8,237 nucleotides of DNA, taken from contig CALAHA010000305.1 in the NCBI GenBank assembly GCA_937891565.1, positions 1-8,237 on the forward strand, given 5' to 3'. The DNA is from an uncultured Ilumatobacter sp. (GTDB lineage Bacteria > Actinomycetota > Acidimicrobiia > Acidimicrobiales > Ilumatobacteraceae). Below the pieces are notes generated by a model. It was not told the DNA's origin. It saw only the letters and a program-made list of their open reading frames with translations, and did not search any database. This document shows, in pieces, positions 1 through 6,478 of the stretch (the first letter of the stretch is position 1; each line of letters starts with the position of its first letter). A program made the position numbers and the translations under genes.

Positions 1-2
1 CT

Positions 3-218
3 GCAGTCGACTGTGTCCGCGTGTTCCGCGGGTATGCCGGCTGGGGTCCCGGACAGCTCGAGGGCGAAATCGATGCGGGCGCCTGGCTGGTCCTCGATGC
101 CGAGACCGGCGACGTGTTCAGCTCCGAACCTGATGAACTGTGGCGCAACGTGCTCCGCCGCCAGCCGGGCCGACTCGCCTGGCTCGCTAACGCACCAGAC
201 GACCTCAGCCTGAACTAG
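3..218 (+). CDS. YqgE/AlgH family protein (UPF0301), C-terminal part, 5' end cut off
   Basis: The reading frame is open from the window edge (first full codon at 3) to TAG at 216-218, giving about 71 residues. The segment VRVFRGYAGWGPGQLEGEI followed by GAWLVLDA, DVFS, a Leu-Trp-x-x-Val-Leu-Arg-Arg motif and a terminal DLSLN is the C-terminal signature of the YqgE/AlgH family. The family is a small cytoplasmic fold of about 180-190 residues, so roughly 110-120 N-terminal residues lie outside the window. Its biochemical role is not settled: Pseudomonas AlgH was first linked to alginate control, but the protein is widespread in bacteria that make no alginate. It converges on the ACT-domain gene with only 62 bp between the stop codons. 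One residue is unusual, Arg where most members have Ala in FAGYAGW. The family call is firm; the function is not. Confidence 0.85.
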   Translation, partial: AVDCVRVFRGYAGWGPGQLEGEIDAGAWLVLDAETGDVFSSEPDELWRNVLRRQPGRLAWLANAPDDLSLN

Positions 219-280
219 CGCTACCAGCTGGGGCATCACTACTGCATCGACGCGCGCTCTGAGCCACGCGCCAGCTGTCG

Positions 281-673
281 TTAGCCCTCGGTCAACGCGT
301 CGATCGCCCGCTGGGCCTTGTCGACGGGGACCAAGATGTGGTCGTGGTGGTAGCCAGCCAGCACATTGCAGGGGATGCCATGGGCGCCGAGGGTGGCAGC
401 GAACGCAGCGGTGAGTCCAACAGCTTCGAGGCTCGAATGGACCGTCAGCGACAGCCATGCCAATTCGATGTCGACCGGGAGGCCGGCAAGTTCAGCCGCC
501 TCAACAGGCAGGATCAGCGTGGTCGATTCTGCTTCGTTGACCATCCCGTGCGCCGCAGCCAAGAGCTCTGACGTCGGGACTGCTACTGCTGCATACGTGA
601 ACACGCCTGGGCGTCGTTCGACCTGCAGCGAGGCAAGCATTTTGGCGAGGTCAGTTTCACCGGGAACAGCCAT
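281..673 (-). CDS. ACT-domain protein of the COG3602 / DUF2241 type (two ACT-like halves)
   Basis: This 130-residue protein matches the full length of a small bacterial family with an ACT_3 (DUF2241) N-terminal half and an ACT_7-like C-terminal half. The motif LTVHSSLEAVGLTAA at about residues 76-90 and CNVLAGYHHDHILVP at 102-116 are the family hallmarks. ACT domains usually bind small ligands, often amino acids, and pass the signal to an enzyme, but members of this stand-alone family have no well-defined role. The ATG at 671-673 is preceded by AAAGGA (679-684 on the plus strand) with 5 bases between. The gene starts 29 bp after the pheT stop in the same direction, so it is probably the last gene of the pheS-pheT transcript. 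It would be reasonable to suspect sensing of phenylalanine or another amino acid, but that rests only on position and fold. Confidence 0.82.
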   Translation of the reverse strand: MAVPGETDLAKMLASLQVERRPGVFTYAAVAVPTSELLAAAHGMVNEAESTTLILPVEAAELAGLPVDIELAWLSLTVHSSLEAVGLTAAFAATLGAHGIPCNVLAGYHHDHILVPVDKAQRAIDALTEG

Positions 674-702
674 TGCGATCCTTTCGTCGAGTTGGAGCCC
701 GA

Positions 703-3069
703 TCAGCTTCGGAGCTCAGCGCCCAGCTTTGCCGCCGCAGCTTCGACCCCACGACGAACCGAAGCAATGTCAGCATCGGTCAGGGTGCGGTCGCCAGCCT
801 GCAAACGAAGCCGGTACCCGAGGGAACGATGGCCTTCAGCGACACCTGTGCCTCGGTAGACGTCGAACAGCGACACGTCGACGAGCAGCTTTCCGGCGCC
901 CTGGCGAACTGCCTTCTCGAGCTTCTCGGCGGGAACGTTGTTGCTCAACGTGAACGCCAGATCGAGATCGCTGGAGGGCTGACGGCTCGTCTGCTTCCAC
1001 TGTGCCGGCTTGGCGTTGCGGTCGAGCAGTTCATCGAGGTTGACCTCAAGGATGGCAACGCGCTCGGTGACCTCGAATGCTGCGAGCACCTCGGGAGCAA
1101 CCTCGCCAACAGCGCCGAGCGGTGCCTTGCCGGCCTGCAGCGTCGCACTGCGCGTTGCATGCAGCCCAGCCGGGACCTTGCTCTGATCGACTCGGGCACC
1201 GAAGCCCAAGTTGGCGGCGAGTTCGCGCCAGACAGCGACCGCTGCAGGGGCCTCACGGCCCGCGAGTACGACCGTCAACGCCTCATATTCAGCTGGCAAT
1301 TCAGATTCGCTTGGCGGGTAAACGTGGCCAATCTCAAACAGGCTCATCCCTGCCTGACGGTGGCTCTCGTTGTAGGCGATCACTTCGAGCAAACCGGGCC
1401 GCAGGGAGGTGCGCAGCACGCTCTCTTCGGTGACCAGCGGGTTGGTGATCGAGATTGCTTGCGCAGGGAGCCCCGCTTTGGCCAGGGCGCCTGGAGCGAG
1501 GAACGGGTTGGGCATGGCTTCGGAGATGCCGAGGCCGAGGAGTACCTCACGGACGAGGCGACGCCGCTGCTGCCGTTCGGTCAGCCCACCGTGGAGCACC
1601 GACTTCGGGACGCTCGAGCCGAGTCGGTCATAGCCGTAGTGCTTGGCGATCTCTTCGACGACGTCGATCTCGGCAGTCGAGTCGAGCCGCCACGTTGGCA
1701 GCACGACCGTGCGGGTCTCACCAGCTCCACTCACCGTGTAGCCGATCGGGTCGAGCAGGGCGGGGAGGTCGTCAGCGACCAGCGTTGTTCCGAGCACACG
1801 GTTGACGGCGTCGACGCGCACCGAGACCGTCCGATCGGCGGGCATCAGGTCACTCGATTGCGCGTCTGCTCCTCCAGCGTGGACCACCAGGTCAGGACAA
1901 GTTTCACTGAGGAGCTCGGCAAAGCGCAGCACCGCCAGTGGCATACCGTGCGGGTCGACGCCGCGTTCGAAACGCGTCGAAGCCTCGGAGCGGAGGTTGG
2001 TGCGGGTGACCGTCTGGCCAATTCCGATCGGGCTGAACCAGGCCATCTCGAGCGCCACGGTTGTCGTGCCACTGCTGATCTCGCTGTCGAGGCCGCCCAT
2101 GACTCCGCCGACGCCAATTGGCGTGTCGTTGCCGTCGCAAATGAGGAGGTCGGCTGAACTGAACGCCCGCTCCTGGCCGTCGAGTGTCGTGAGGTGTTCA
2201 CCGTCGCTCGCCACGCGAACGCGGAATCCCCCGCCGCCGAGCGTGTCGAGGTCGTACGCATGGTTCGGCTGGTTGAGCTCAAGCATCACGTAGTTACTGA
2301 CATCGACGACGTTGCTGATTGAACGCATACCGGCTGCGGCGAGCCGATTCGCCATCCACTCGGGCGACGGCTTGACTTCAACGCCGGAAATGACGGTCGA
2401 TGCGAACCGGCTACACCGGTCACCGTCGACGATTTCGACGGGCGTTGTGCGAGCGTCGCCGGTGATAACCGTGGCAGGAATCGGCGGACGGAAGTCGACG
2501 CCCATCTTGGCGGCAAGATCACGAGCAATCCCGACGTACCCAAAGCAATGCGGCAGATTCCGCGTGACGTCGGCGTCGATTAAGACGTCGAGGCTGAGCC
2601 CAAGGGCCTCACCATAGGGCTGGCCCAGCTGTGTGCCGGCGGGCAGCAGCCGGATGCCTGAGTGATCGTCGCCGAGGCCAAGTTCTTGCGCCGAGCACAG
2701 CATGCCCTCTGAGTCGATGCCCAAGATGCCGCGCCGTTCGATCTTCATGCCGTTGGGCATCTGTGTTCCGAGCGTCGCCAGCGGGACGATGTCGCCCTCG
2801 GAGATGTTGTCGGCGCCGCACCACACGTGGCGCTCTTGGCCGTCGCCAGCATCGACGTACACACGTTGCACCTTTGCCGCATCAGGATGACCTTCGAGCC
2901 TGTTAATTCGTGCCGCGACAACGCCATCGACAGTTTCACCGATGACGTCGGCCGATTCGACCTCCAGGCCGAGTGATGTCAGCGCGTCGGCCACGCGTTG
3001 AACCGCCACAGCGTCGGTCGGATCACCGAAGTCGCCGTATTCGTTGAGCCAAGACAGAAGAATCTTCAT
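703..3069 (-). CDS. pheT: Phenylalanine-tRNA ligase beta subunit
   Basis: This is the beta chain of the alpha2-beta2 phenylalanyl-tRNA synthetase, which charges tRNA-Phe and hydrolyses misacylated Tyr-tRNA-Phe. At 788 residues it has the usual full length. Domains in order: B1 N-terminus MKILLSWLNEY; an OB-fold tRNA-binding domain at about 42-150 with HPDAAKVQ (61-68) and EGMLCSAQELGLG (121-133); the B3/B4 editing domain at about 210-390 with NQPNHAYD (266-273), GVMGGLDSE (322-330) and RFERGVDP (366-373); B5 with VEEIAKHYGYDRL (471-483); the catalytic-like B6/B7 region to about 690; and the C-terminal FDX-ACB fold with SLFDVYRG (733-740) and DRTLTDADI (760-768). The ATG lies 15 bp after the pheS stop; a TAAGGAA element overlaps that stop codon and serves as ribosome-binding site with an 11-nt spacer, so the two subunits are probably translationally coupled. 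The normally invariant TPNRPDC segment reads TRNLPHC here (169-175). Confidence 0.97.
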   Translation of the reverse strand: MKILLSWLNEYGDFGDPTDAVAVQRVADALTSLGLEVESADVIGETVDGVVAARINRLEGHPDAAKVQRVYVDAGDGQERHVWCGADNISEGDIVPLATLGTQMPNGMKIERRGILGIDSEGMLCSAQELGLGDDHSGIRLLPAGTQLGQPYGEALGLSLDVLIDADVTRNLPHCFGYVGIARDLAAKMGVDFRPPIPATVITGDARTTPVEIVDGDRCSRFASTVISGVEVKPSPEWMANRLAAAGMRSISNVVDVSNYVMLELNQPNHAYDLDTLGGGGFRVRVASDGEHLTTLDGQERAFSSADLLICDGNDTPIGVGGVMGGLDSEISSGTTTVALEMAWFSPIGIGQTVTRTNLRSEASTRFERGVDPHGMPLAVLRFAELLSETCPDLVVHAGGADAQSSDLMPADRTVSVRVDAVNRVLGTTLVADDLPALLDPIGYTVSGAGETRTVVLPTWRLDSTAEIDVVEEIAKHYGYDRLGSSVPKSVLHGGLTERQQRRRLVREVLLGLGISEAMPNPFLAPGALAKAGLPAQAISITNPLVTEESVLRTSLRPGLLEVIAYNESHRQAGMSLFEIGHVYPPSESELPAEYEALTVVLAGREAPAAVAVWRELAANLGFGARVDQSKVPAGLHATRSATLQAGKAPLGAVGEVAPEVLAAFEVTERVAILEVNLDELLDRNAKPAQWKQTSRQPSSDLDLAFTLSNNVPAEKLEKAVRQGAGKLLVDVSLFDVYRGTGVAEGHRSLGYRLRLQAGDRTLTDADIASVRRGVEAAAAKLGAELRS

Positions 3070-3084
3070 CAGAACTGCATTTCC

Positions 3085-4098
3085 TTAAAATTGTTCGACG
3101 AAACGCTTGTCGTCGGCGTACATGTCGCGCAGGTCGCCCACCCCGTGACGTTCCTTGGCCATCCGGTCGATACCGAAGCCGAACGCGAAGCCGCTCCACT
3201 CGTCGGGGTCCAGGTTGCAGGCAAGCAGCACGTTTGGGTGCACCATACCGCTGCCACCCAGTTCGATCCAGCTGCCGTCGGGTCGCTGGATATCAAACTC
3301 AGCTGATGGCTCGGTGAAGGGGAAGTAGCTCGGGCGAAGCCTTGAATTGAATCCCGGCCCGAAGTACGCCTTGGTGAACGCATCGATCGTGCCGGCCAGA
3401 TCGGCCATCGTGATGTTGCGATCGATGACGAGGCCTTCGATCTGGTGGAACACGGGCATGTGCGTCGCATCGGGTGTATCGCGGCGGAACACGCGGCCCG
3501 GCGCAACGATATAAATCGGTGGCTCCTCGGCAAGCATCGTGCGGATCTGGACCGGCGACGTGTGGGTGCGTAATACCGTGGTTCCGGGCTGGCCATCCGG
3601 GGGCACGTGATCGACAAAGAGTGTGTCCCATTCGCCGCGGGCCGGATGGCCGATCGGCATGTTGAGCGCTTCGAAGTTGTGCCAGTCGGTTTCGATCTCG
3701 GGCCCTTCGGCCACGGTGAAACCGAGACCCACGAACACGTCTTCGAGGCGCTCCCACGCCTGGGTGACGAGGTGCGCATGTCCACGAGTCGGTGCTGCGA
3801 AGAACTCGGTGAGATCGAGACGTTCGCCCTCGACCTGCGCTACGAGCGCTGCCGATTTGAGCACCGAGCGACGTTCGTCGAGTGCGGCATCGATGGCAAT
3901 CATCGCGTCGTTGACCGCAGCGCCTGCGGCCTTCTTCTCGTCGATCGTGTCGAGGCCACCAAGCTGCTTCTTCAGGTTGGCGAACTCACCCTTCTTGCCG
4001 GCGTACCGGGTCGCAAGGGCGACGATTTCGTCGACGGTCGTCGCCGCGACGATGTGGGCCAGTGCTGCATCTTTGGCAGCAGTGATGTCTGTGATCAC
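3085..4098 (-). CDS. pheS: Phenylalanine-tRNA ligase alpha subunit
   Basis: This is the catalytic alpha chain, a class II aminoacyl-tRNA synthetase. At 337 residues it has normal length. The first 85 residues are charged and helical, as expected for the N-terminal coiled coil that contacts tRNA. The catalytic core shows EGPEIETDWHNFEALNMP (131-148), RTHTSPVQIR (177-186), motif 2 from GRVFRRD (201-207) through DATH and FHQIEGL (217-223), PSYFPFTEPS and WIELGGSGMVHPNVL (277-291), and motif 3 GFAFGFGIDRMA (303-314) followed by GVGDLRDMY. The motif 1 region reads GHAHLVTQ rather than the common HPL form. The start is GTG (4096-4098), preceded by GAAAGGAA with a good spacer. It heads the pheS-pheT-ACT unit; the 224 bp upstream hold a repeat-containing leader described separately. 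Confidence 0.97.
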   Translation of the reverse strand: MITDITAAKDAALAHIVAATTVDEIVALATRYAGKKGEFANLKKQLGGLDTIDEKKAAGAAVNDAMIAIDAALDERRSVLKSAALVAQVEGERLDLTEFFAAPTRGHAHLVTQAWERLEDVFVGLGFTVAEGPEIETDWHNFEALNMPIGHPARGEWDTLFVDHVPPDGQPGTTVLRTHTSPVQIRTMLAEEPPIYIVAPGRVFRRDTPDATHMPVFHQIEGLVIDRNITMADLAGTIDAFTKAYFGPGFNSRLRPSYFPFTEPSAEFDIQRPDGSWIELGGSGMVHPNVLLACNLDPDEWSGFAFGFGIDRMAKERHGVGDLRDMYADDKRFVEQF

Positions 4099-4123
4099 AG
4101 GGGTTCCTTTCAGGTCATCTGGA

Positions 4124-4202
4124 GTGCGTGTCAGTCCCCGGATCAGGCAGAAACGTGGGCAGGAGCGATCCCGTGCGTGTCACGTCCCCGGTCACCCGGG
4201 GA
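4124..4202 (-). promoter_or_regulatory. pheS leader: imperfect direct repeat with a GNRA hairpin and competing pairing
   Basis: On the plus strand GTGCGTGTCACGTCCCCGG (4173-4191) recurs as GTGCGTGTCAGTCCCCGG (4124-4141), one base shorter, with starts 49 bp apart. In the minus-strand transcript the first copy carries CCGGGGA (4191-4185), which pairs perfectly with the preceding UCCCCGG (4202-4196) across a GUGA loop: a 7-bp stem closed by a GNRA tetraloop. The second copy also carries CCGGGGA (4141-4135) and could pair with the same upstream arm, giving a second, mutually exclusive fold near the pheS ribosome-binding site. Phe-tRNA synthetase operons are often controlled by attenuation or T-box leaders in other phyla. 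I see neither a Phe-rich leader peptide nor a recognisable T-box here, so the mechanism is open. The repeat could instead be a protein-binding site. Confidence 0.45.
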
Positions 4203-4237
4203 ACAGAAATCGCTGCGACTGCAGTTTCACGACCCGT

Positions 4238-4243
4238 AGCGTA
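4238..4243 (-). promoter_or_regulatory. Possible -10 box for pheS-pheT
   Basis: TACGCT on the minus strand fits the actinobacterial TANNNT -10 pattern and lies about 140 bp before the pheS GTG, upstream of the repeat leader. No convincing -35 hexamer is present at the usual spacing, so this is only a candidate. Transcription of pheS by read-through from the infC operon is the alternative. Confidence 0.25.
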
Positions 4244-4295
4244 GCCCGCACGTCCTACCGATCACCGGATGAACACCACGCTTGGCAACCGAACA

Positions 4296-4319
4296 CGCCG
4301 ATTGGTGAGCCGATCGGCG
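4296..4319 (-). terminator. Candidate hairpin terminator after the rRNA methyltransferase gene
   Basis: CGCCGAT (4296-4302) and ATCGGCG (4313-4319) form a perfect 7-bp stem with a 10-nt loop, beginning three bases beyond the methyltransferase stop codon. In the minus-strand transcript the stem is followed by UGUUCGGUU, not a clean U-run. Many actinobacterial terminators lack a U-tract, so this may end or weaken the infC-rpmI-rplT-methyltransferase transcript, but it could also be only a 3'-protecting hairpin. Confidence 0.4.
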
Positions 4320-4322
4320 CAA

Positions 4323-5099
4323 CTAGTTGCGCTGGCGGGCCGCTTCGAAGACGAGGACGGTCGTGGCCATGGCGACATTGAGCGATTCAGTGCGACCCCG
4401 GTGCGGGATCGTGACCCATTCACGGATCGGGCCGTTCGCATCGTCCCAGTGGTCGGGCAGCCCTGCGGCTTCGTTGCCCATCACAATTGCCACCCGGCCA
4501 GTGAAGTCAACGTCGGTGTGCGGGAGCACGGTGCGTCCGTCGGCGCTGTGGCTACTTGTACCGACCAATCGAAGTCCCGCCGCTGCGACATCGTCGAGTT
4601 CGGCAACGACGAATGGGACGTGAAAGAGCGCACCCGCCGCCGCCCGGACGACCTTGGAGTTATACGGATCGACCCCACCAGGGGTCAGAACGACGAGGTC
4701 AGCACCGGCTGCTTCGGCTGAGCGAAGAATCGTTCCGAGGTTGCCAGGATCACTGATCCGATCGAGCGCAACGACAAACGACGCTGCCTGCAGTCGCTCG
4801 GCCACGTCACCGACTTCAGGCATCTGAACGATTGCCAACGGCGGCTGCGGGGCATTGGTGGAAGCCACTCGTTCGAGGACACCTGATGCCAGCTCGAAAA
4901 TCGAACCTCCGCCTTCTATCGCGGTATCGCTATTTTCCGGAACGAACTGCGACTCACAGACCCATCCGGCACGAATCGCCTCCGTAACCAGGACCGGTCC
5001 TTCGACAACGAAGGAACCTTCCTCGTAACGCGAACTGCGACGCCCCAGGAGGCGCCGCAGTTGCTGAACTCGTGAGTTCTTAAAATCAAGAGATGTCAT
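4323..5099 (-). CDS. SpoU/TrmH-family RNA 2'-O-ribose methyltransferase (probable 23S rRNA)
   Basis: A 258-residue SPOUT-class methyltransferase that would use S-adenosylmethionine to methylate a ribose 2'-OH. An N-terminal substrate-binding module (about 1-90; RYEEGSFVVEGPVLVTEAI at 24-42) precedes the knotted catalytic domain. The three family motifs are clear: motif 1 DPGNLGTILRSAEAAGAD (117-134) with its catalytic-type Asn and Arg, motif 2 AIVMGNEAAGL (204-214), and motif 3 VTIPHRGRTESLNVAMA (229-245) followed by FEAARQR. The position directly after rplT and before pheS matches other actinobacteria, where the gene is often labelled tsnR or a 23S rRNA methyltransferase; the target nucleotide cannot be read from sequence, so no symbol is given. 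The start ATG (5097-5099) fits the usual family N-terminus, has no real Shine-Dalgarno sequence, and sits inside a hairpin loop described separately. Confidence 0.93.
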   Translation of the reverse strand: MTSLDFKNSRVQQLRRLLGRRSSRYEEGSFVVEGPVLVTEAIRAGWVCESQFVPENSDTAIEGGGSIFELASGVLERVASTNAPQPPLAIVQMPEVGDVAERLQAASFVVALDRISDPGNLGTILRSAEAAGADLVVLTPGGVDPYNSKVVRAAAGALFHVPFVVAELDDVAAAGLRLVGTSSHSADGRTVLPHTDVDFTGRVAIVMGNEAAGLPDHWDDANGPIREWVTIPHRGRTESLNVAMATTVLVFEAARQRN

Positions 5100-5109
5100 G
5101 CATCTCTTG
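5087..5109 (-). promoter_or_regulatory. Start-codon hairpin of the rRNA methyltransferase gene
   Basis: CAAGAGATG (5087-5095) and CATCTCTTG (5101-5109) are perfect 9-nt inverted copies separated by five bases. In the minus-strand mRNA the loop is CAUGA, so the AUG start codon lies exactly in the loop, and the weak purine stretch AAGAGA that would have to act as ribosome-binding site is locked in the stem. The rplT stop codon (5120-5122) ends 10 bases before the stem, close enough for a terminating ribosome to melt it. The simplest reading is translation of the methyltransferase by coupling to bL20 synthesis. The hairpin is seen directly; the control role is inference. Confidence 0.55.
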
Positions 5110-5119
5110 GTCTAGTTGA

Positions 5120-5473
5120 TCAGAGGGCAGCTTTCGCGCTCTCGACGAGCTTCGCAAACGCAGCGGGCTCGGTGACAGCCAGATCCGCGAGGATCTTGCG
5201 GTCGACTTCGATGCTCGCTGCGTTCAGCCCGGCAATGAACCGGCTGTAGCTCATGTCGTGCTGACGAGTCGCTGCGTTGATCCGCTGGATCCACAGACGA
5301 CGCATCTCACCCTTACGAGCGCGACGGTCACGGAAGGCATAGTTGCCCGACCGCATGACCTGCTCGTTTGCAGACTTGAACGAACGGCTCTTATTGCCGT
5401 AATAGCCCTTGGCTTGCTTCAGTATCTTCTTGTGTCGCTTCTTCGACGCGACGCCACGTTTCACTCGTGCCAT
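5120..5473 (-). CDS. rplT: 50S ribosomal protein bL20
   Basis: This 117-residue protein is bL20, a primary 23S rRNA-binding protein needed early in 50S assembly. The N-terminal half (MARVKRGVASKKRHKKILKQ, then AKGYYGNKSRSF) is the long basic extension that threads into rRNA. The C-terminal half, including RDRRARKGEMRRLWIQRINAA (about 48-68), is the globular rRNA-binding domain, which in Escherichia coli and Bacillus also binds the operon mRNA as a repressor. ATG at 5471-5473 is preceded by AGAAGGA with a 7-nt spacer. It follows rpmI by 16 bp and precedes the methyltransferase by 20 bp. It is normal in length and composition. As in other bacteria it is a candidate regulator of the infC leader, but no binding site can be proven from sequence. 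Confidence 0.98.
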   Translation of the reverse strand: MARVKRGVASKKRHKKILKQAKGYYGNKSRSFKSANEQVMRSGNYAFRDRRARKGEMRRLWIQRINAATRQHDMSYSRFIAGLNAASIEVDRKILADLAVTEPAAFAKLVESAKAAL

Positions 5474-5489
5474 TGTCTTTTCCTTCTAC

Positions 5490-5687
5490 TCAGCGCTTAG
5501 CCAGGAGGCGCTTGATTTTGCGGGCATCGCCCTTGTGGACATCGGCATCGCGGTCGAGGCGATGTTTGCGCGAGGACGATTTGCCCTCGAACTTGTGCTG
5601 GTTGTTCTGCTGTTCGTGACGCAGTTTGCCAGTGCCGGTTGTCTTGAACCGCTTTGCTGCGGTCTTCGATGTCTTCATCTTGGGCAT
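5490..5687 (-). CDS. rpmI: 50S ribosomal protein bL35
   Basis: A 65-residue, very basic protein with the bL35 N-terminus MPKMKTSKTAAKRFKTTGTGKL and the actinobacterial-type C-terminus, in which KSSSRKHRLD, then ADVHKGDARKIKRLL, corresponds to the conserved KSSKRTRRL region and terminal helix. It is a component of the large ribosomal subunit. The ATG (5685-5687) has a strong AAGGGAG ribosome-binding site with a 6-nt spacer. It lies 14 bp after infC and 16 bp before rplT in the classic infC-rpmI-rplT order. The middle segment EQQNNQHKFEG is richer in Gln and Asn than usual, but length and frame are intact. Confidence 0.97.
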   Translation of the reverse strand: MPKMKTSKTAAKRFKTTGTGKLRHEQQNNQHKFEGKSSSRKHRLDRDADVHKGDARKIKRLLAKR

Positions 5688-5701
5688 CGAATGCTCCCTT
5701 A

Positions 5702-6469
5702 CTATTGGGGGTCTTGCGAGTCGCCCGACTCGGCGGTGGCCGTGTCGGGTGCTTCAGTAGACGTTTCGTCCACTTCGGCGGCGGGAGCTTCGGCAGTCGT
5801 TTCGACTGCTTCAACTTCCGGTGCTTCAACTACCGGTGCTTCAACTACCGGTGCTTCGGCAGGCGTTTCTCCTGCTTCGGCGGCGGCGACGACGGCTTTT
5901 TCGGCCTCCGCTGCTGCTTTCTTCATTGTTTCTTGGGCTTGCTTGTCCGGGGACAGCACCATGGTCATGCTGCGACCCTCGAAACGTGCCTGGGTGTCGA
6001 CCTTTGCGGCCGGTCCCACTGATTCGAGAACTTGGTCGAGGATCTTCGATCCGAGCTCTGGGTGAGCCATCTCACGACCGCGAAACTGCAGCGTGATTTT
6101 GACCTTGTGACCCTCTTCGATGAACCGGATGACGTTACGTGTCTTGGTGTCGAAGTCGCCCTTGCCGATTTTCGGCCGGTACTTCACTTCCTTCACCGTG
6201 ACGTTCGTCGACTTCTTCCGAGCCTCTTTGGCCTTCTGGCCTTCCTCGTATTTGAACTTTCCGTAGTCCATGATGCGACAGACGGGTGGGTTCGCACCGG
6301 GGGCGACTTCGACGAGGTCGAGGTCAAACCCACGGGCCATACGCAACGCGTCCGGAACCGGCCTAATACCAAGCTGGTCACCGGTTGGTCCGATTAAACG
6401 GATTTCACGTGAGCGAATGCGATCGTTGATGCGGTGCTGTTCGCCGCGGGTGTCGTTTCGAGGTGCTAT
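5702..6469 (-). CDS. infC: Translation initiation factor IF-3, probable AUA start
   Basis: IF-3 binds the 30S subunit, blocks premature 50S joining and checks the start codon and initiator tRNA. The protein has the N-domain from HRINDRIR through EIRLIGPTGDQLGI, DLDLVEVAPGANPPVCRIMDYGKFKYE, the basic linker (KAKEARKKS), and the C-domain with VKEVKYRPKIGKGDFDTK, KVKITLQFRGREMAHPELG and GRSMTMVLSP. I place the start at ATA (6467-6469), giving 255 residues beginning (M)APRNDTRGEQHRIND. AGGAG lies 9 nt upstream at 6479-6483, and infC is known for rare AUU/AUC/AUA starts used in autoregulation. The frame is also open to a TTG at 6526 (274 residues), but that has no Shine-Dalgarno and adds residues unlike IF-3. 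After the C-domain comes an acidic tail of about 81 residues rich in Ala, Glu, Val, Pro and Thr, absent from most IF-3 proteins. It is the first gene of the rpmI-rplT operon. Confidence 0.96.
   Translation of the reverse strand: MAPRNDTRGEQHRINDRIRSREIRLIGPTGDQLGIRPVPDALRMARGFDLDLVEVAPGANPPVCRIMDYGKFKYEEGQKAKEARKKSTNVTVKEVKYRPKIGKGDFDTKTRNVIRFIEEGHKVKITLQFRGREMAHPELGSKILDQVLESVGPAAKVDTQARFEGRSMTMVLSPDKQAQETMKKAAAEAEKAVVAAAEAGETPAEAPVVEAPVVEAPEVEAVETTAEAPAAEVDETSTEAPDTATAESGDSQDPQ
5807..5851 (-). repeat. Three 15-bp tandem repeats inside the infC tail
   Basis: On the plus strand TGCTTCAACTTCCGG (5807-5821) is followed by two exact copies of TGCTTCAACTACCGG (5822-5836 and 5837-5851), and a fourth partial copy starts at 5852. 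Read on the minus strand, the units encode the pentapeptide repeat (V/E)VEAP in the acidic C-terminal tail of IF-3. The unit is a multiple of three, so copy number can change without a frameshift. Confidence 0.85.
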
Positions 6470-6478
6470 GAGACTGCT

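Noticed and set aside
1..11. PstI/SalI-like cloning-site sequence at the left edge
   Set aside because: The bases are in frame with the YqgE/AlgH coding sequence and fit the residues expected before the VRVF motif, so there is no sign of vector.
219..280. Bidirectional terminator between the convergent YqgE/AlgH and ACT genes
   Set aside because: Only weak nested inverted repeats are present (CAGCTGG/CCAGCTG at 225-231 and 271-277, and a GCGCG/CGCGC stem), with long loops and no T-run on either side.
673..2157. 494-codon open frame on the plus strand opposite pheT
   Set aside because: It is fully antisense to a canonical pheT. The translation has no recognisable motifs and is the usual by-product of GC-rich third positions on the coding strand.
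4255..4296. Short minus-strand ORF (GTG to TAG, 13 codons) as a Phe leader peptide for pheS
   Set aside because: It contains a single Phe codon and has no clear ribosome-binding site, so it does not look like a phenylalanine attenuator.
3607..4381. Two long plus-strand open frames (210 and 252 codons) across pheS and its leader
   Set aside because: They overlap the unmistakable pheS, have low-complexity Arg/Ser-rich translations and match no family I know.
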